Origin: Nocardiopsis listeri NBRC 13360
Lineage (GTDB): Bacteria; Actinomycetota; Actinomycetes; Streptosporangiales; Streptosporangiaceae
DNA: 64,000 nt
Reading direction: 5' to 3'
NCBI RefSeq assembly: GCF_001570765.1
Contig: NZ_BCSH01000029.1
Span: 19,228-83,227 of the forward strand
Part shown: piece by piece, positions 53,188 through 63,981 of the stretch
Layout: the number at the start of each line of letters is the position of its first letter
Numbering within the stretch: the first letter of the stretch is position 1
Position numbers and translations under genes: made by a program
Notes under the pieces: generated by a model
The model's database searches: none
What the model saw: only the letters and a program-made list of their open reading frames with translations
Told to the model about the DNA's origin: nothing

Positions 53188-53487
53188 CCTTCGGTGGGAG
53201 CGCCCGTGAGGCGGGCGACTTCGTGTCTATCGATACACCGACCCGCCACCCGAGAGTGATCCGCGATCCGTTACCGTAGAGCCCGTCCTTCCGCGCGGTA
53301 CGGGAGATGATGCCGGACCACCGCCCGATTCACCGATTCCGTGTGCCGGTACCGCGATGAGGCGGTACGGTCGTTCTGGTCCCTCAGACACCGTTATGTC
53401 CGCGTCGTGGTGTGAGGGCGACCGCGGCTCGGTCCGCGCCAGAACCGAGGGTGTTCACTTGGGAAGAACCCGCTATGGGAGGGGTGG
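53188..53487. other. Intergenic region before GNAT gene
   Basis: 300 bases with no gene seen. TACGGT near 53365 could be a -10 but has no matching -35. Confidence 0.3.
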
Positions 53488-54483
53488 ATGAGCGGTTATG
53501 TCGCACGGGTGCGACATGATGAGTCGCCCGGGGGCGACGTCGGACTCGACCCGTTGGTGCGTTCGGCCGCCCAACGCTGGGCGGAGGCCGACCCCCTGCT
53601 ACCCGAACCCGTGGGGTTCGCCCCCGATTCCTATCCGCTCCTGACCGTCAGTGACGAGGACGGTATCCCCGTCGCCGCGGGCAGCATGCACTACACCTGG
53701 TACCAGCCCGGCGAGGTCGGCCGGATCTGGGGCGTGCCCGATCAGCACTGGCTCACCCCCATCGTGGGTGGCCCCGAACCGGCCCGCGCCCTGGACTCAC
53801 TGCTCACCAGCTGGCGCGACCAGCTGGAGGACCTGCCATCCGGCACCGGTTCGGAGTCGGCGGCCCTGGTCAGCTGGCCGGCCCGTGACGTCAGCGGGAT
53901 CATCCCGCTGCAACGCCACGGTCTGCAGCCCTACACCGTGCTCGCGGCGCGCCAACGACGACGCGGGGTGCCGCCGTCGCTGCCTCCACGCGACGTGGCC
54001 ATCCGGCTCGCCGACATCAGCGACCTGACCCAGGTGGTCGGCCTGCTGATGGAGGAACACCGCTACGAACAGAACTTCGGCGGGGTCTTCCTGCAGCCCG
54101 ACACCGCCGAGCAGACCCGCAAGGTGGCCGCCCGGGCGCTGAACCGATCCCGTTCGTGGATCTGGTTGGCCGAACGCCGTGGCCGTGCCGTGGGTCTGTT
54201 GTGGGTATCGCCGCCCGAACGCTCCCGATGGGCCAAGTCCCTGGTGCGGGCCCGCCCGATCGCCCACATCGGCTATGGGGTGGTGACCGCCGCCGAGCGT
54301 GGCCACGGGATCGGCACCGCCCTGGTCAGCCAGGCCCACCAGGCCCTGGACAGCCACGGGGTGGGTGTGTCGGTGCTCAACTACGCCGCGATGAACCCAC
54401 TGTCGGGGCCCTTTTGGCATCGCATGGGCTACCGGCCGGTGTGGACCACGTGGGAGGTCCGCCCCGCGCTCGCCCTGCGCTGA
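53488..54483 (+). CDS. GNAT-family acetyltransferase, two-domain
   Basis: 331 residues, twice the size of a single GNAT domain. The C-terminal half (about residues 175-331) carries the acetyl-CoA motif TAAERGHGIGTALVSQA and VLNYAAMNPLSGPFWHRMGYRP. The N-terminal half has the residual GNAT-like order SYPLLTVSDEDGIPVAAGSM and SAALVSWPARDVSG but no clear cofactor loop, so it is probably an inactive repeat. Substrate unknown. ATG with GGGAGGGG upstream. Confidence 0.8.
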   Translation: MSGYVARVRHDESPGGDVGLDPLVRSAAQRWAEADPLLPEPVGFAPDSYPLLTVSDEDGIPVAAGSMHYTWYQPGEVGRIWGVPDQHWLTPIVGGPEPARALDSLLTSWRDQLEDLPSGTGSESAALVSWPARDVSGIIPLQRHGLQPYTVLAARQRRRGVPPSLPPRDVAIRLADISDLTQVVGLLMEEHRYEQNFGGVFLQPDTAEQTRKVAARALNRSRSWIWLAERRGRAVGLLWVSPPERSRWAKSLVRARPIAHIGYGVVTAAERGHGIGTALVSQAHQALDSHGVGVSVLNYAAMNPLSGPFWHRMGYRPVWTTWEVRPALALR

Positions 54484-54540
54484 CCAGAGGGCAGGGCCAC
54501 GCCCCGACCCCCGGTGACGGGGGTCACCCTCGCCCTCCCC

Positions 54541-54546
54541 TAGTCT
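54541..54546 (+). promoter_or_regulatory. -10 element before the HMG-CoA-lyase-like gene
   Basis: TAGTCT, 38 bases before the ATG at 54585. The inverted repeat GGTGAC-GGG-GGTCACC just upstream (about 54512-54527) overlaps the -35 area. Confidence 0.4.
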
Positions 54547-54584
54547 GGGGCGCAAGACGCGACGGAGCGTGAGAGGTGGACCTG

Positions 54585-55508
54585 ATGACCACGAACGACC
54601 GCGGACCCGAGGGCGGCGAGCACGTGGAGATCGTCGAGGTGGGACCGCGTGACGGCCTGCAGAACGAGTCCACCGTGTTGTCGGTCGAGGACCGGATCGA
54701 ACTGATCGACCGGGCGGTCGCCGCCGGGGTGCGGCGGATCGAGGCAGTCAGCTTCGTCAACCCCAAGCGGGTACCGCAGATGGCCGGGGCCGAGGAGGTC
54801 ATGGCCGGGGTCCGTCGGGAACCGGGGGTCTCCTTCATCGGACTGGCGCTCAACCGGCGTGGTCTGGACCGGGCCCTGACCGCAGGGGTGTCGGAGGTCA
54901 ACGTCGCGGTGCCGGCCACCGACGGGTTCTGTGTCCGCAACCAGGGGAGCACGGTCGAGGAGATGCTCCACGCCTTGGCCGACATGGACAAGGCCCTCCA
55001 GGGCACCGGGGTACCGCTGAGCGTCACCGTCTCCACCGCCTTCGGCTGTCCCTTCGACGGTGAGGTCGCTCCAGAACGGGTAGCCGAGGTGGTACGCCGG
55101 ATCGCCGAGACGAGCGCGGCGGAGATCGCGCTGGCCGACACCATCGGTGTGGGCGTGCCCGCCCAGGTCCGCGAACTTCTGCGGTTGACCGCGCAGGCGG
55201 CGCCAGGGCGGACCCTGCGCTGTCACTTCCACAACACCCGTAACACCGGCTACGCCAACGCGCTGGCCGCCGTCGAGGAGGGCGTGCGGGTACTGGACTC
55301 CAGCCTCGGCGGGTTCGGCGGGTGTCCCTTCGCCCCCGCCGCCACCGGAAACATCGGTACCGAGGACCTGCTCTACCTGCTGCACCGCAGCGGCCTGCGC
55401 ACCGGTGTGAGTTCGTCGGAGGCCGCGGCCCTGGGCGGCTGGATGGGGGAGCGGCTCGCCAAGTCCCCGCCCGCCTATCTGGGTCGCGCCGGGAACTTCC
55501 CCGCCTGA
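54585..55508 (+). CDS. Hydroxymethylglutaryl-CoA lyase family protein
   Basis: 307 residues, a TIM-barrel lyase. EVGPRDGLQNE at the N-terminus holds the catalytic Arg-Asp; HFHNTRNTGYANAL carries metal-binding His; SSLGGFGGCPFAPAATGN contains the loop Cys of HMG-CoA lyase. The enzyme splits HMG-CoA to acetyl-CoA and acetoacetate in leucine breakdown. The HFHNTRN form differs from the HCHDTYG of classical enzymes, so a related acyl-CoA lyase cannot be ruled out. ATG at 54585 follows GAGAGG; GTG at 54576 is an alternative. Confidence 0.85.
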   Translation: MTTNDRGPEGGEHVEIVEVGPRDGLQNESTVLSVEDRIELIDRAVAAGVRRIEAVSFVNPKRVPQMAGAEEVMAGVRREPGVSFIGLALNRRGLDRALTAGVSEVNVAVPATDGFCVRNQGSTVEEMLHALADMDKALQGTGVPLSVTVSTAFGCPFDGEVAPERVAEVVRRIAETSAAEIALADTIGVGVPAQVRELLRLTAQAAPGRTLRCHFHNTRNTGYANALAAVEEGVRVLDSSLGGFGGCPFAPAATGNIGTEDLLYLLHRSGLRTGVSSSEAAALGGWMGERLAKSPPAYLGRAGNFPA

Positions 55509-55653
55509 TCGGTGTTGCCTTCGCCACCACACCGACGGTGATGACACGCGAGAACGCCGCCGTAGCGGTCCTCGTGCGTGGGCGTTCGAGGGAGGCGGGG
55601 AACAGAACGAGGGTGGGAACAGGTTGCCCGGTGTGTGCGAACGGGGGGCCTGT

Positions 55654-55659
55654 TATCCT
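55654..55659 (+). promoter_or_regulatory. Candidate -10 of pyrG
   Basis: TATCCT, 119 bases before the TTG start of pyrG. A -35 at the right distance is not clear. 55509-55653 otherwise shows nothing. Confidence 0.35.
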
Positions 55660-55778
55660 GGTGCCCCGTGGAGTCCGACGTGCCGAAACGGCAAGGCCGC
55701 CGCTCGGACCCGGACCGCCGCACGGTCGCTCGGCTCTTGCGAGCCCGCCGTAGCCACTCACACCACGGGAGCAACACT

Positions 55779-57419
<1,641 letters not shown>

Positions 57420-57454
57420 GCGACGGTCGGCGGGGCCCGAGTGAGAGGGGCCGA

Positions 57455-58114
57455 ATGACCGACCGGGTCGCAGAAGAGACGACGGGGGCGTACGCGAGGG
57501 TCGCGGACGCCCCCGAGTCGTGGCCGGTGGAACGTTCCGAGGAGCGGTTCCGCGGGGCCAAGTGCGGGATGCGCACGGACTGGGTGGAGATGCCCGGCGC
57601 CAACGGCGAGGGACGTACCGTCGCGGCCCGTGACTACATGGAACACCCGGGCGCGGCGGCGATCCTGGCCTTGGACGAGCGCGGTCGGGTGCTGTTGCAA
57701 CGCCAGTATCGGCACGCCGTCGGACACACCCTGTGGGAGCTGCCCGCCGGTGTGCTGGACGTGGAGGGGGAGGGCCCGTTGGCCACCGCCCGCCGCGAGT
57801 TGGTGGAGGAGGCGGGGCTGCGCGCCGCCACCTGGCACAAGCTGCCGGACTTCTTCCCCAGCACCGGGTTCTCCAGCGAACGCATCCACCTCTTCCTCGC
57901 CCGGGACCTGTCCGAGGTGCCCGAGGAGGAGATCGACTTCGTGCGCGAACACGAGGAGACCGATCTGGCCGCCGAATGGTTGCCGTTGGAGGAGGCGATG
58001 CGCGCCGTGCTCTCCGGCCGGCTGCACAACGGCGCGACGATCATAGGGATCCTGGCGGCGCACGCCGCGGCGGCCGACGGGTTCGCGTCGCTGCCCGTGG
58101 CCGGCGACCACTGA
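57455..58114 (+). CDS. Nudix hydrolase, ADP-ribose pyrophosphatase type
   Basis: 219 residues. The Nudix box reads ELPAGVLDVEGEGPLATARR followed by ELVEEAGL, with the REx2EEx metal-binding core. The spacing between Gly and the first Glu is one longer than the textbook motif, which is usual for actinobacterial ADP-ribose pyrophosphatases, as is the QRQYRHAVGHTLWELPAG lead-in. Probably cleaves ADP-ribose. It lies 35 bases after pyrG and four bases before xerD, so likely co-transcribed with xerD. Confidence 0.88.
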   Translation: MTDRVAEETTGAYARVADAPESWPVERSEERFRGAKCGMRTDWVEMPGANGEGRTVAARDYMEHPGAAAILALDERGRVLLQRQYRHAVGHTLWELPAGVLDVEGEGPLATARRELVEEAGLRAATWHKLPDFFPSTGFSSERIHLFLARDLSEVPEEEIDFVREHEETDLAAEWLPLEEAMRAVLSGRLHNGATIIGILAAHAAAADGFASLPVAGDH

Positions 58115-58117
58115 GCC

Positions 58118-59098
58118 GTGGAGGAGGAACTGGAGCGTGGGCCGCTGGGACGGGCCCGCGCCGCCTTCCTGGACCATCTGAGCGCCGAGCGGGCTCTGGC
58201 CGTCAACACCCTGTCCGCGTACCGGCGTGATCTGGGCCGGTACGTGGAGTACCTGGACGCCCTCGGCGTGACGGAGCCGGGCGAGGTGACCACGGGGCAG
58301 GTGGGCTCCTTCCTCACGGCACTGCGCGAGGGCGACGAGGACCACGCTCCGCTGGGAGCCGCCTCGGCCGGTCGCACGTTGGCGGCGGTGCGCGGGCTGC
58401 ATCGGTTCGCGGTACGCGAGGGGTGGGCGACCATCGACCCGGCCGCGGAGGTGGTGCCGCCCGCCTCGCCCATGCGTCTGCCCAAGGCGATCCCCTTGGA
58501 CGCGATCGAGCGGTTGTTGGCCGCGGCCGGTCCCGAGGAGGCTCCAGCCTCCGACGCGCGAGCCGACCTGTTGGCCCTGCGCGACCGGGCCCTGCTGGAG
58601 TTGCTCTACGGCACCGGCGCGCGGATCTCGGAGGCGGTGGGGCTCGACGTGGACGACGTGACCGAGGCGGTGCGGGAGAGCCCTCAGGTCGGTCTGGTGC
58701 GTTTCCGAGGTAAGGGCGGACGAGAACGTCTGGTGCCGCTCGGCTCGCACGCCCGTCGTGCCCTGGACGGGTACCTGATCAGGGCACGGCCGACACTGGC
58801 CGCTTCCGGCCGGGGTGGGCCGGCGCTGTTCGTCAACGCGCGCGGGGGCCGGTTGACCCGGCAGGGCGGGTGGGCGCTGTTGTCGGCGGTGGCCGAGAGG
58901 GCCGGGGTCGAGGGGATCTCCCCGCACACCCTGCGCCATTCCTTCGCCACGCACCTGCTCGACGGGGGTGCCGACATCCGGGTGGTGCAGGAGTTGCTGG
59001 GGCACAGCTCGGTCACCACCACCCAGGTGTACACGCTCGTGACCGTGGAACGGTTGCGGGAGGTGTACGCCACCAGCCACCCCAGGGCACGAAGGTGA
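58118..59098 (+). CDS. xerD: Site-specific tyrosine recombinase XerD
   Basis: 326 residues. The N-terminal core-binding domain (about residues 5-105) is followed by the catalytic domain with the full tyrosine-recombinase set: Arg in [11 protein letters not shown], Lys region [26 protein letters not shown] (His-x-x-Arg), GHSSVTTTQ and the nucleophile Tyr in QVYTLV. Resolves chromosome dimers with XerC. GTG start four bases after the Nudix stop. The parA-scpAB genes downstream also serve chromosome segregation. Confidence 0.93.
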   Translation: MEEELERGPLGRARAAFLDHLSAERALAVNTLSAYRRDLGRYVEYLDALGVTEPGEVTTGQVGSFLTALREGDEDHAPLGAASAGRTLAAVRGLHRFAVREGWATIDPAAEVVPPASPMRLPKAIPLDAIERLLAAAGPEEAPASDARADLLALRDRALLELLYGTGARISEAVGLDVDDVTEAVRESPQVGLVRFRGKGGRERLVPLGSHARRALDGYLIRARPTLAASGRGGPALFVNARGGRLTRQGGWALLSAVAERAGVEGISPHTLRHSFATHLLDGGADIRVVQELLGHSSVTTTQVYTLVTVERLREVYATSHPRARR

Positions 59099-59179
59099 TC
59101 GCCGGCGGCGATGGGGGTCCTGACCGGTGGGACCGGAAGGCTTGTCGTTCGGGGCCGGAGGAGGGTGTCTGGTGTGTAC

Positions 59180-59197
59180 CCTTCTCCTATGAGAAGG
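59180..59197 (+). terminator. Hairpin after xerD
   Basis: CCTTCTC-CTAT-GAGAAGG, perfect 7-bp stem, about 80 bases after the xerD stop. No T-run; a terminator or leader structure. Confidence 0.4.
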
Positions 59198-59257
59198 AAG
59201 GATACGTGCGGCCAGACCCCCTCGGTACGCACGGCGACGAATACTCATCTGATCATG

Positions 59258-59287
59258 TTGAAGTGCGCCGTGTCGCCGTTCTAGAGT
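59258..59287 (+). promoter_or_regulatory. Promoter of the parA-scpAB-rluB cluster
   Basis: TTGAAG (59258-59263), 18 bp, TAGAGT (59282-59287). Leader about 107 bases to the GTG of parA. Confidence 0.55.
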
Positions 59288-59401
59288 CGCCGCACGAAGG
59301 TACGTTGCTGTCGACATATTGAGTTTCCGACGGCGGCCAGTCGTGGGAGACGTCAAGAGTCCCATCGGGCCGTGGCCGGTCCGTAGGGGAGGTCAAGGGT
59401 T

Positions 59402-60361
59402 GTGAACTGGTCGGAGTACGACGAGGCGGCGAACACCGCACCCGTTGGCGGGGGAGACCTCGCCGATCCGGTGAACAACCCGTGGGGGACGACACGCAAC
59501 ACGGGGGCGGATCTGCACACCAAGAGACCGGTGCGCACATATCCAGAGCCAGAGCCGTTGGACGAACACGGCCCGGCAAGGATTGTAGCACTGTGTAACC
59601 AGAAGGGTGGGGTCGGTAAGACCACCACCACCATCAACCTCGGTGCCGCCATCGCCGAGTACGGCAGGCGGGTGCTGTTGGTCGACTTCGACCCGCAGGG
59701 CGCCCTGTCGGTGGGGTTGGGCCGCCTGGATCCGCGTGAGCTGGACCTGACCGTCTACAACCTGCTCATGCAGCGGGATGTGTCGGTAGAGGACGTCCTG
59801 CTCAAGACGGACATCGACGGTCTGGACCTCATTCCGAGCAACATCGACCTCTCGGCAGCCGAGGTGCAGCTGGTCGGCGAGGTGGCCCGCGAGCAGATGT
59901 TGGGGCGCGCGCTGCGTCCGGTCATCAATGACTACGACGTCATCCTGATCGACTGTCAGCCGTCGCTGGGCCTGCTCACCGTCAACGCGCTGACCGCCGC
60001 AGACGGTGTCATCGTGCCGTTGGAGTGCGAGTTCTTCGCGCTGCGCGGTGTGGCGTTGCTGATGGACACCATCCAGAAGGTCCAGGAACGACTCAACGAG
60101 GAACTGGTCATCGACGGTTTCCTCGGGACCATGTACGATCCGCGCACCCTGCACGCACGCGAGGTGCTCTCCACGATCGTGGACGGGTTCGGCGACAAGG
60201 TCTACGGCACGGTGATCAACCGCACCGTGCGCTTCCCGGACGCCACCGTGGCGGGTGAACCCATCACCAGGTTCGACTCGTCCTCGGCCGGGGCCAACGC
60301 CTACCGGGCTCTGGCCAAGGAGGTGCTGGCGAGGTGGCCTCTCAGCGGTCACGGCGCGTGA
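59402..60361 (+). CDS. parA: ParA-family ATPase
   Basis: 319 residues. A disordered N-terminus of about 55 residues precedes the deviant Walker A KGGVGKTTTTINLG; the Walker A' is VLLVDFDPQGALSVG and Walker B VILIDCQPSLG. Typical of ParA/Soj ATPases. No parB follows; the next genes are a small RHH-like protein and scpAB, so this is the second, condensin-linked ParA common in actinomycetes, not the oriC-proximal one. GTG at 59402 follows AGGGGAGG by nine bases. Confidence 0.92.
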   Translation: MNWSEYDEAANTAPVGGGDLADPVNNPWGTTRNTGADLHTKRPVRTYPEPEPLDEHGPARIVALCNQKGGVGKTTTTINLGAAIAEYGRRVLLVDFDPQGALSVGLGRLDPRELDLTVYNLLMQRDVSVEDVLLKTDIDGLDLIPSNIDLSAAEVQLVGEVAREQMLGRALRPVINDYDVILIDCQPSLGLLTVNALTAADGVIVPLECEFFALRGVALLMDTIQKVQERLNEELVIDGFLGTMYDPRTLHAREVLSTIVDGFGDKVYGTVINRTVRFPDATVAGEPITRFDSSSAGANAYRALAKEVLARWPLSGHGA

Positions 60362-60792
60362 CGCTACCCGGGGCGGACGAGCTGTTCTTCCGCCCCTCCG
60401 GTCCCGAACCGGAAGAGCCGGAGACCGACCACCGACACCAGGTACCGGAACAGACACGACAGGACTCGGCCGAGGGCTCGTCGAAGCGGACCGCCCACAA
60501 GGCCAACGGTTCCGATGACGCCGGCAGGTCCAAGAAGACCGGGCGTGGCTCCAAGAGCGTCCGCCGGGCGCCCAAACCCAGCGGTCGCCAGCGTCACGAC
60601 GAGAAGATCACCGTCTACGTCTCCGGAGCCGAACTGCTGGCCCTGGAACAGACCAGGCTGTCACTGCGGGCCGAACACGGACTGTCGGCCGACCGCGGCC
60701 GCCTCGTCCGTGAGGCGGTGGCGGTGCTGCTCGCCGACTTCGAGGAGCACGGATCGAGCAGCATGCTGGTCCGTCGGCTGAGCGAGGACTGA
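60334..60792 (+). CDS. Small RHH-like protein between parA and scpA
   Basis: 152 residues. A disordered Pro/Glu/Lys-rich middle is flanked by a short conserved start (ASQRSRRVTLPGADELFF) and a C-terminal region, DEKITVYVSGAELLALEQTR then LSADRGRLVREAVAVLLADFEE, that looks like a ribbon-helix-helix. The start GTG at 60334 overlaps parA by 28 bases and follows AAGGAGG; GTG at 60358, forming GTGA with the parA stop, is an alternative. A DNA-binding or ParA-stimulating partner is plausible but not shown. Confidence 0.7.
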   Translation: MASQRSRRVTLPGADELFFRPSGPEPEEPETDHRHQVPEQTRQDSAEGSSKRTAHKANGSDDAGRSKKTGRGSKSVRRAPKPSGRQRHDEKITVYVSGAELLALEQTRLSLRAEHGLSADRGRLVREAVAVLLADFEEHGSSSMLVRRLSED

Positions 60793-60907
60793 CACCAGGG
60801 GCACGGGTCGATCGCTGGGGGAGCGGTCGACCCGTGCCCGTTGTCGTCACCGGAGGGTCCCGGGTGGTGCCACCCTTGTTCCATGTGCGAAAGGACGTGG
60901 ACCCGCC

Positions 60908-61714
60908 ATGGTGACTGAGGACGTCGACGAGGTCGACGAGAACACCTTCCAGGTCCACCTGGACAACTTCGAGGGCCCCTTCGACCTGCTGCTCGGGCTG
61001 ATCTCCAAACACAAGCTCGACATCACCGAGGTGGCGCTGTCCCAGGTCACCGACGAGTTCATCGCGCACATCCGTGCCCACGGGGACGAATGGGACCTGG
61101 ACCAGGCCAGCAACTTCCTGCTGGTCGCGGCCACCCTGCTGGATCTGAAGGCGGCCCGACTGCTGCCGCGCGGGGACGTGGAGGACGAGGCCGACCTGGC
61201 GCTGCTGGAGGCCCGAGACCTGCTGTTCGCCCGGCTGCTGCAGTACCGCGCCTACAAGGAGGTCGCCTCCTACATGCGCGAGCGGCTGGCCTCCCAGGGG
61301 CGCCGTTACGCCCGCGCGGTGCCGTTGGAGGAACGGTTCGCGGGCATGCGCCCGGACGTGCTGTTCAAACTCGGCCCCGAGGAGTTCGCCGCCTTGGCCG
61401 GGTCGGTCTTCACTCCCAAGGAACCGCCGAGCGTCCCTGTCACCCACATCCACCAGGCCAAGACCTCGGTCAAGGAACAAGGCGAGTTGATGGTCGCGGA
61501 ACTGCGCGAGCACGGACGACTCACGTTCGCGGAGCTGACGGTCGCCTGCACCGGTACCTTCGAGATCGTCGCGCGCTTCCTGGCGTTGCTGGAGCTGTAC
61601 CGGGCCTCCAACGTGGGCTTCGACCAACCCGAACCCTTGGGCGGGCTTCTTGTCACCTGGACCGGTGGCGAAGGCGAGGTCGAGGTGACCGGCGACTATG
61701 ACGAGGGGGAGTGA
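60908..61714 (+). CDS. scpA: Segregation and condensation protein A
   Basis: 268 residues. Kleisin that bridges SMC heads and binds ScpB. FQVHLDNFEGPFDLLLGLISKH at the N-terminus is the family hallmark; SNFLLVAATLLDLKAARLLPR follows, and the C-terminal winged helix contains LTFAELTVACTGTFEIVARFLALLELYR. ATG start; the stop overlaps the scpB GTG. Confidence 0.93.
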   Translation: MVTEDVDEVDENTFQVHLDNFEGPFDLLLGLISKHKLDITEVALSQVTDEFIAHIRAHGDEWDLDQASNFLLVAATLLDLKAARLLPRGDVEDEADLALLEARDLLFARLLQYRAYKEVASYMRERLASQGRRYARAVPLEERFAGMRPDVLFKLGPEEFAALAGSVFTPKEPPSVPVTHIHQAKTSVKEQGELMVAELREHGRLTFAELTVACTGTFEIVARFLALLELYRASNVGFDQPEPLGGLLVTWTGGEGEVEVTGDYDEGE

Positions 61715-62301
61715 CCATGACCATGGAACACGCGGCCGACCGTGCGGAGGCGCCGCCCACGCTGCGCCGTGACCTGGAAGCCGTCCTGATGGTCATCGAC
61801 CAGCCCGTGTCCGAGTTCGACCTGGCGCGCGCCCTGGACGTCCCCCTCGACGTGGTCACCCGCACCCTGGAGGACCTGTCCCGGGAATACACCGAGCAGG
61901 GCCGTGGTTTCGACCTACGGGCGGTGGCCGAGGGGTGGCGTGTGTACACGCGACCCGAGTGCGCCGACATCGTCGAGCACTTCCTCAGGGAAGGGCAGGA
62001 AGTGCGGCTGACCCAGGCCGCGCTCGAGACGATGGCGGTGGTCGCCTACCGCCAACCGGTCTCCCGTGGCAGGGTTTCCGCGGTACGCGGGGTCAACTGT
62101 GACGGAGTCATGCGTACCCTCGTATTGAGGGGCCTGATCGAAGAGGCCGGTCACGACCCCGAGTCCGGTGCGATGCTGTACCGGACCACTTCCTATTTCC
62201 TGGAACGGTTGGGCCTGCGCGGCCTCGACGAGCTGGCTGATCTGGCGCCGTTCCTCCCCGACGACATCGAAGGTCTTGACGACACCGGTGAGCAGAACTG
62301 A
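61711..62301 (+). CDS. scpB: Segregation and condensation protein B
   Basis: 196 residues, two winged helices: LRRDLEAVLMVIDQPVSEFDLARAL and RLTQAALETMAVVAYRQPVSRGRVSAVRGVN in segments, ending in TTSYFLERLGLRGLDELADL. Partner of ScpA in the SMC complex. GTG at 61711 overlaps the scpA TGA; ATG at 61717 is an alternative. The 3' end overlaps rluB by 14 bases. Confidence 0.93.
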   Translation: MTMTMEHAADRAEAPPTLRRDLEAVLMVIDQPVSEFDLARALDVPLDVVTRTLEDLSREYTEQGRGFDLRAVAEGWRVYTRPECADIVEHFLREGQEVRLTQAALETMAVVAYRQPVSRGRVSAVRGVNCDGVMRTLVLRGLIEEAGHDPESGAMLYRTTSYFLERLGLRGLDELADLAPFLPDDIEGLDDTGEQN

Positions 62302-63952
62302 CAACGAACGTCCCCGCGGTGAGCGGCGCGACGGATACGCCCCGCGCGGTGAGCGCGGCGACAATGACGACCGCGGTGGCCGAGGCCACCGCCCCCAGCG
62401 ACAAGACGACCGCCGAGGTGGCGGACGTTTCCAGCGCGATGACCGGCGTGATGAGCGTCGTGGTGGCGGGCGCTTCGAGCGCGATGACCGTCCGCGGCGT
62501 GAGGACCGTGACCGTGATCGCGGTGGGTTCCGTGGTCGCGATGACCGACGGGATGATCGCCGCGACGACCGTCGGGACGACCGCCAGGGTGGCGGACGTT
62601 TCCAGCGGGACGACCGTGACCGTGGCGGGTCCCGTGGCCGTGATGATCGTCGGGATGACCGTGGTGGTCGTTCCTTCGAGCGTCGTGACGACCGACGTGG
62701 TGGCGGTGGCCGTTATGACCGTGACGACCGTCGTCCCCAGGGACGTGATGACCGTCCGCGGCGTGAGGACCGTGACCGTGATCGCGGTGGGTTCCGTGGT
62801 CGCGACGACCGACGTGATGATCGTCGGGATGACCGTGGTGGTCGTTCCTTCGAGCGTCGTGACGACCGACGTGGTGGCGGTGGCCGTTATGACCGTGACG
62901 ACCGTCGTCCCCAGGGACGTGATGACCGTCCGCGGCGTGAGGACCGTGACCGTGATCGCGGTGGGTTCCGTGGTCGCGACGACCGTCGGGATGACCGTGG
63001 TGGTCGTTCCTTCGACCGCCGGGACGACCGACGCGGTGGCGGCCGTGACAACCGACGCGACGAGCGTCCGCGCCGCGACAACCGTGGCCCCGCCCCGGTC
63101 GCCGGTGGCAAGAGCGAGAACGAGCTGTCCAAGGCGGCACGCGAGCGCCTCAAGGCGTTGCGCGCCGACTACGACCCGCGCGACGACGACCATCCCGGCG
63201 ACGACCGTGACGCCTACACCGACGTGCCCGGTGGCATCCGCCTGCAGAAGGCGCTCGCCGCGGCCGGTGTCGCCAGTCGTCGCGCCAGCGAGGAGATGAT
63301 CGCCGCCGGTCGCGTCAGCGTCGACGGGGAGATCGTCCGCAGGTTCGGCGCGCGCGTGGACCCGGAGGTCTCCGAGATCCGCGTCGACGGCATGCGTGTG
63401 GTCACCGCTCCGGACAAGCTCTACTTCGCGCTGAACAAGCCCCGCGGCGTGGTCAGCACCATGTGGGACCCGCAGGGGCGCCCGACCCTGGCCGACTACG
63501 CCGGTCAGACCTCCGAGCGCATCTTCCACGTCGGTCGCCTGGACACCGAGACCGAGGGTCTGATCCTGCTGACCAACGACGGTGAGCTCGCCAACCGGCT
63601 CACGCACCCCCGCTACAAGGTCATCAAGACCTATGTGGCCAAGGTGACCGGCCCGGTGCCGCACCGGGTGGTGCGCGAGCTGGAGAAGGGCGTGGAGCTG
63701 GAGGACGGGCCCGTGAAGGTCCACTCCTTCCGTGTGGTCGACAACGACGACCAGCAGGCCATGGTGGAGATCCGGCTGCACGAGGGACGTAAGCACATCG
63801 TGCGTCGTCTCATGGAGGCCGTGGGCCACCCGGTCGCGGACCTGGCCCGCACCCAGGTCGGCCCGATCGACCTGAACAACCTCAAACTGGGCACGATGCG
63901 CTCGCTCAGTCAGCGTGAGGTCGGCGAACTGTACAAGCAGGCTGCGCTGTAA
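62288..63952 (+). CDS. rluB: 23S rRNA pseudouridine synthase RluB family with Arg/Asp/Gly repeats
   Basis: 554 residues, of which about 285 at the N-terminus are low complexity: repeated units of RDDRRDDRGGRSFERRDD type, strongly charged and disordered. The enzyme follows: an S4 RNA-binding domain (IRLQKALAAAGVASRRASEE) and the pseudouridine synthase domain with the catalytic Asp in HVGRLDTETEGLILLTNDGE, the NKPRGVVST strand and the GRKHIVRRLMEAVGHPV motif. Modifies 23S rRNA near the peptidyl-transferase centre. GTG start overlaps scpB by 14 bases. Ordinary RluB lacks the long repeat tail, though shorter ones occur in actinomycetes. Confidence 0.9.
   Translation: MSRTDNERPRGERRDGYAPRGERGDNDDRGGRGHRPQRQDDRRGGGRFQRDDRRDERRGGGRFERDDRPRREDRDRDRGGFRGRDDRRDDRRDDRRDDRQGGGRFQRDDRDRGGSRGRDDRRDDRGGRSFERRDDRRGGGGRYDRDDRRPQGRDDRPRREDRDRDRGGFRGRDDRRDDRRDDRGGRSFERRDDRRGGGGRYDRDDRRPQGRDDRPRREDRDRDRGGFRGRDDRRDDRGGRSFDRRDDRRGGGRDNRRDERPRRDNRGPAPVAGGKSENELSKAARERLKALRADYDPRDDDHPGDDRDAYTDVPGGIRLQKALAAAGVASRRASEEMIAAGRVSVDGEIVRRFGARVDPEVSEIRVDGMRVVTAPDKLYFALNKPRGVVSTMWDPQGRPTLADYAGQTSERIFHVGRLDTETEGLILLTNDGELANRLTHPRYKVIKTYVAKVTGPVPHRVVRELEKGVELEDGPVKVHSFRVVDNDDQQAMVEIRLHEGRKHIVRRLMEAVGHPVADLARTQVGPIDLNNLKLGTMRSLSQREVGELYKQAAL
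62482..63084 (+). repeat. In-frame tandem repeats within rluB
   Basis: A 174-bp (58-codon) unit recurs almost unchanged: CCAGGGACGTGATGACCGTC starts at 62737 and again at 62911. A third, diverged copy of the GAGGACCGTGACCGTGATCG segment lies near 62500. The repeats keep the reading frame. Confidence 0.8.
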
Positions 63953-63981
63953 CCGAGCGCTGTCGATACAGTTGACGGCGG

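Noticed and set aside
62482..63084. Possible CRISPR array in the repeat-rich DNA
   Set aside because: Repeats are long, in-frame and encode a continuous protein; no short repeat-spacer pattern and no cas genes.
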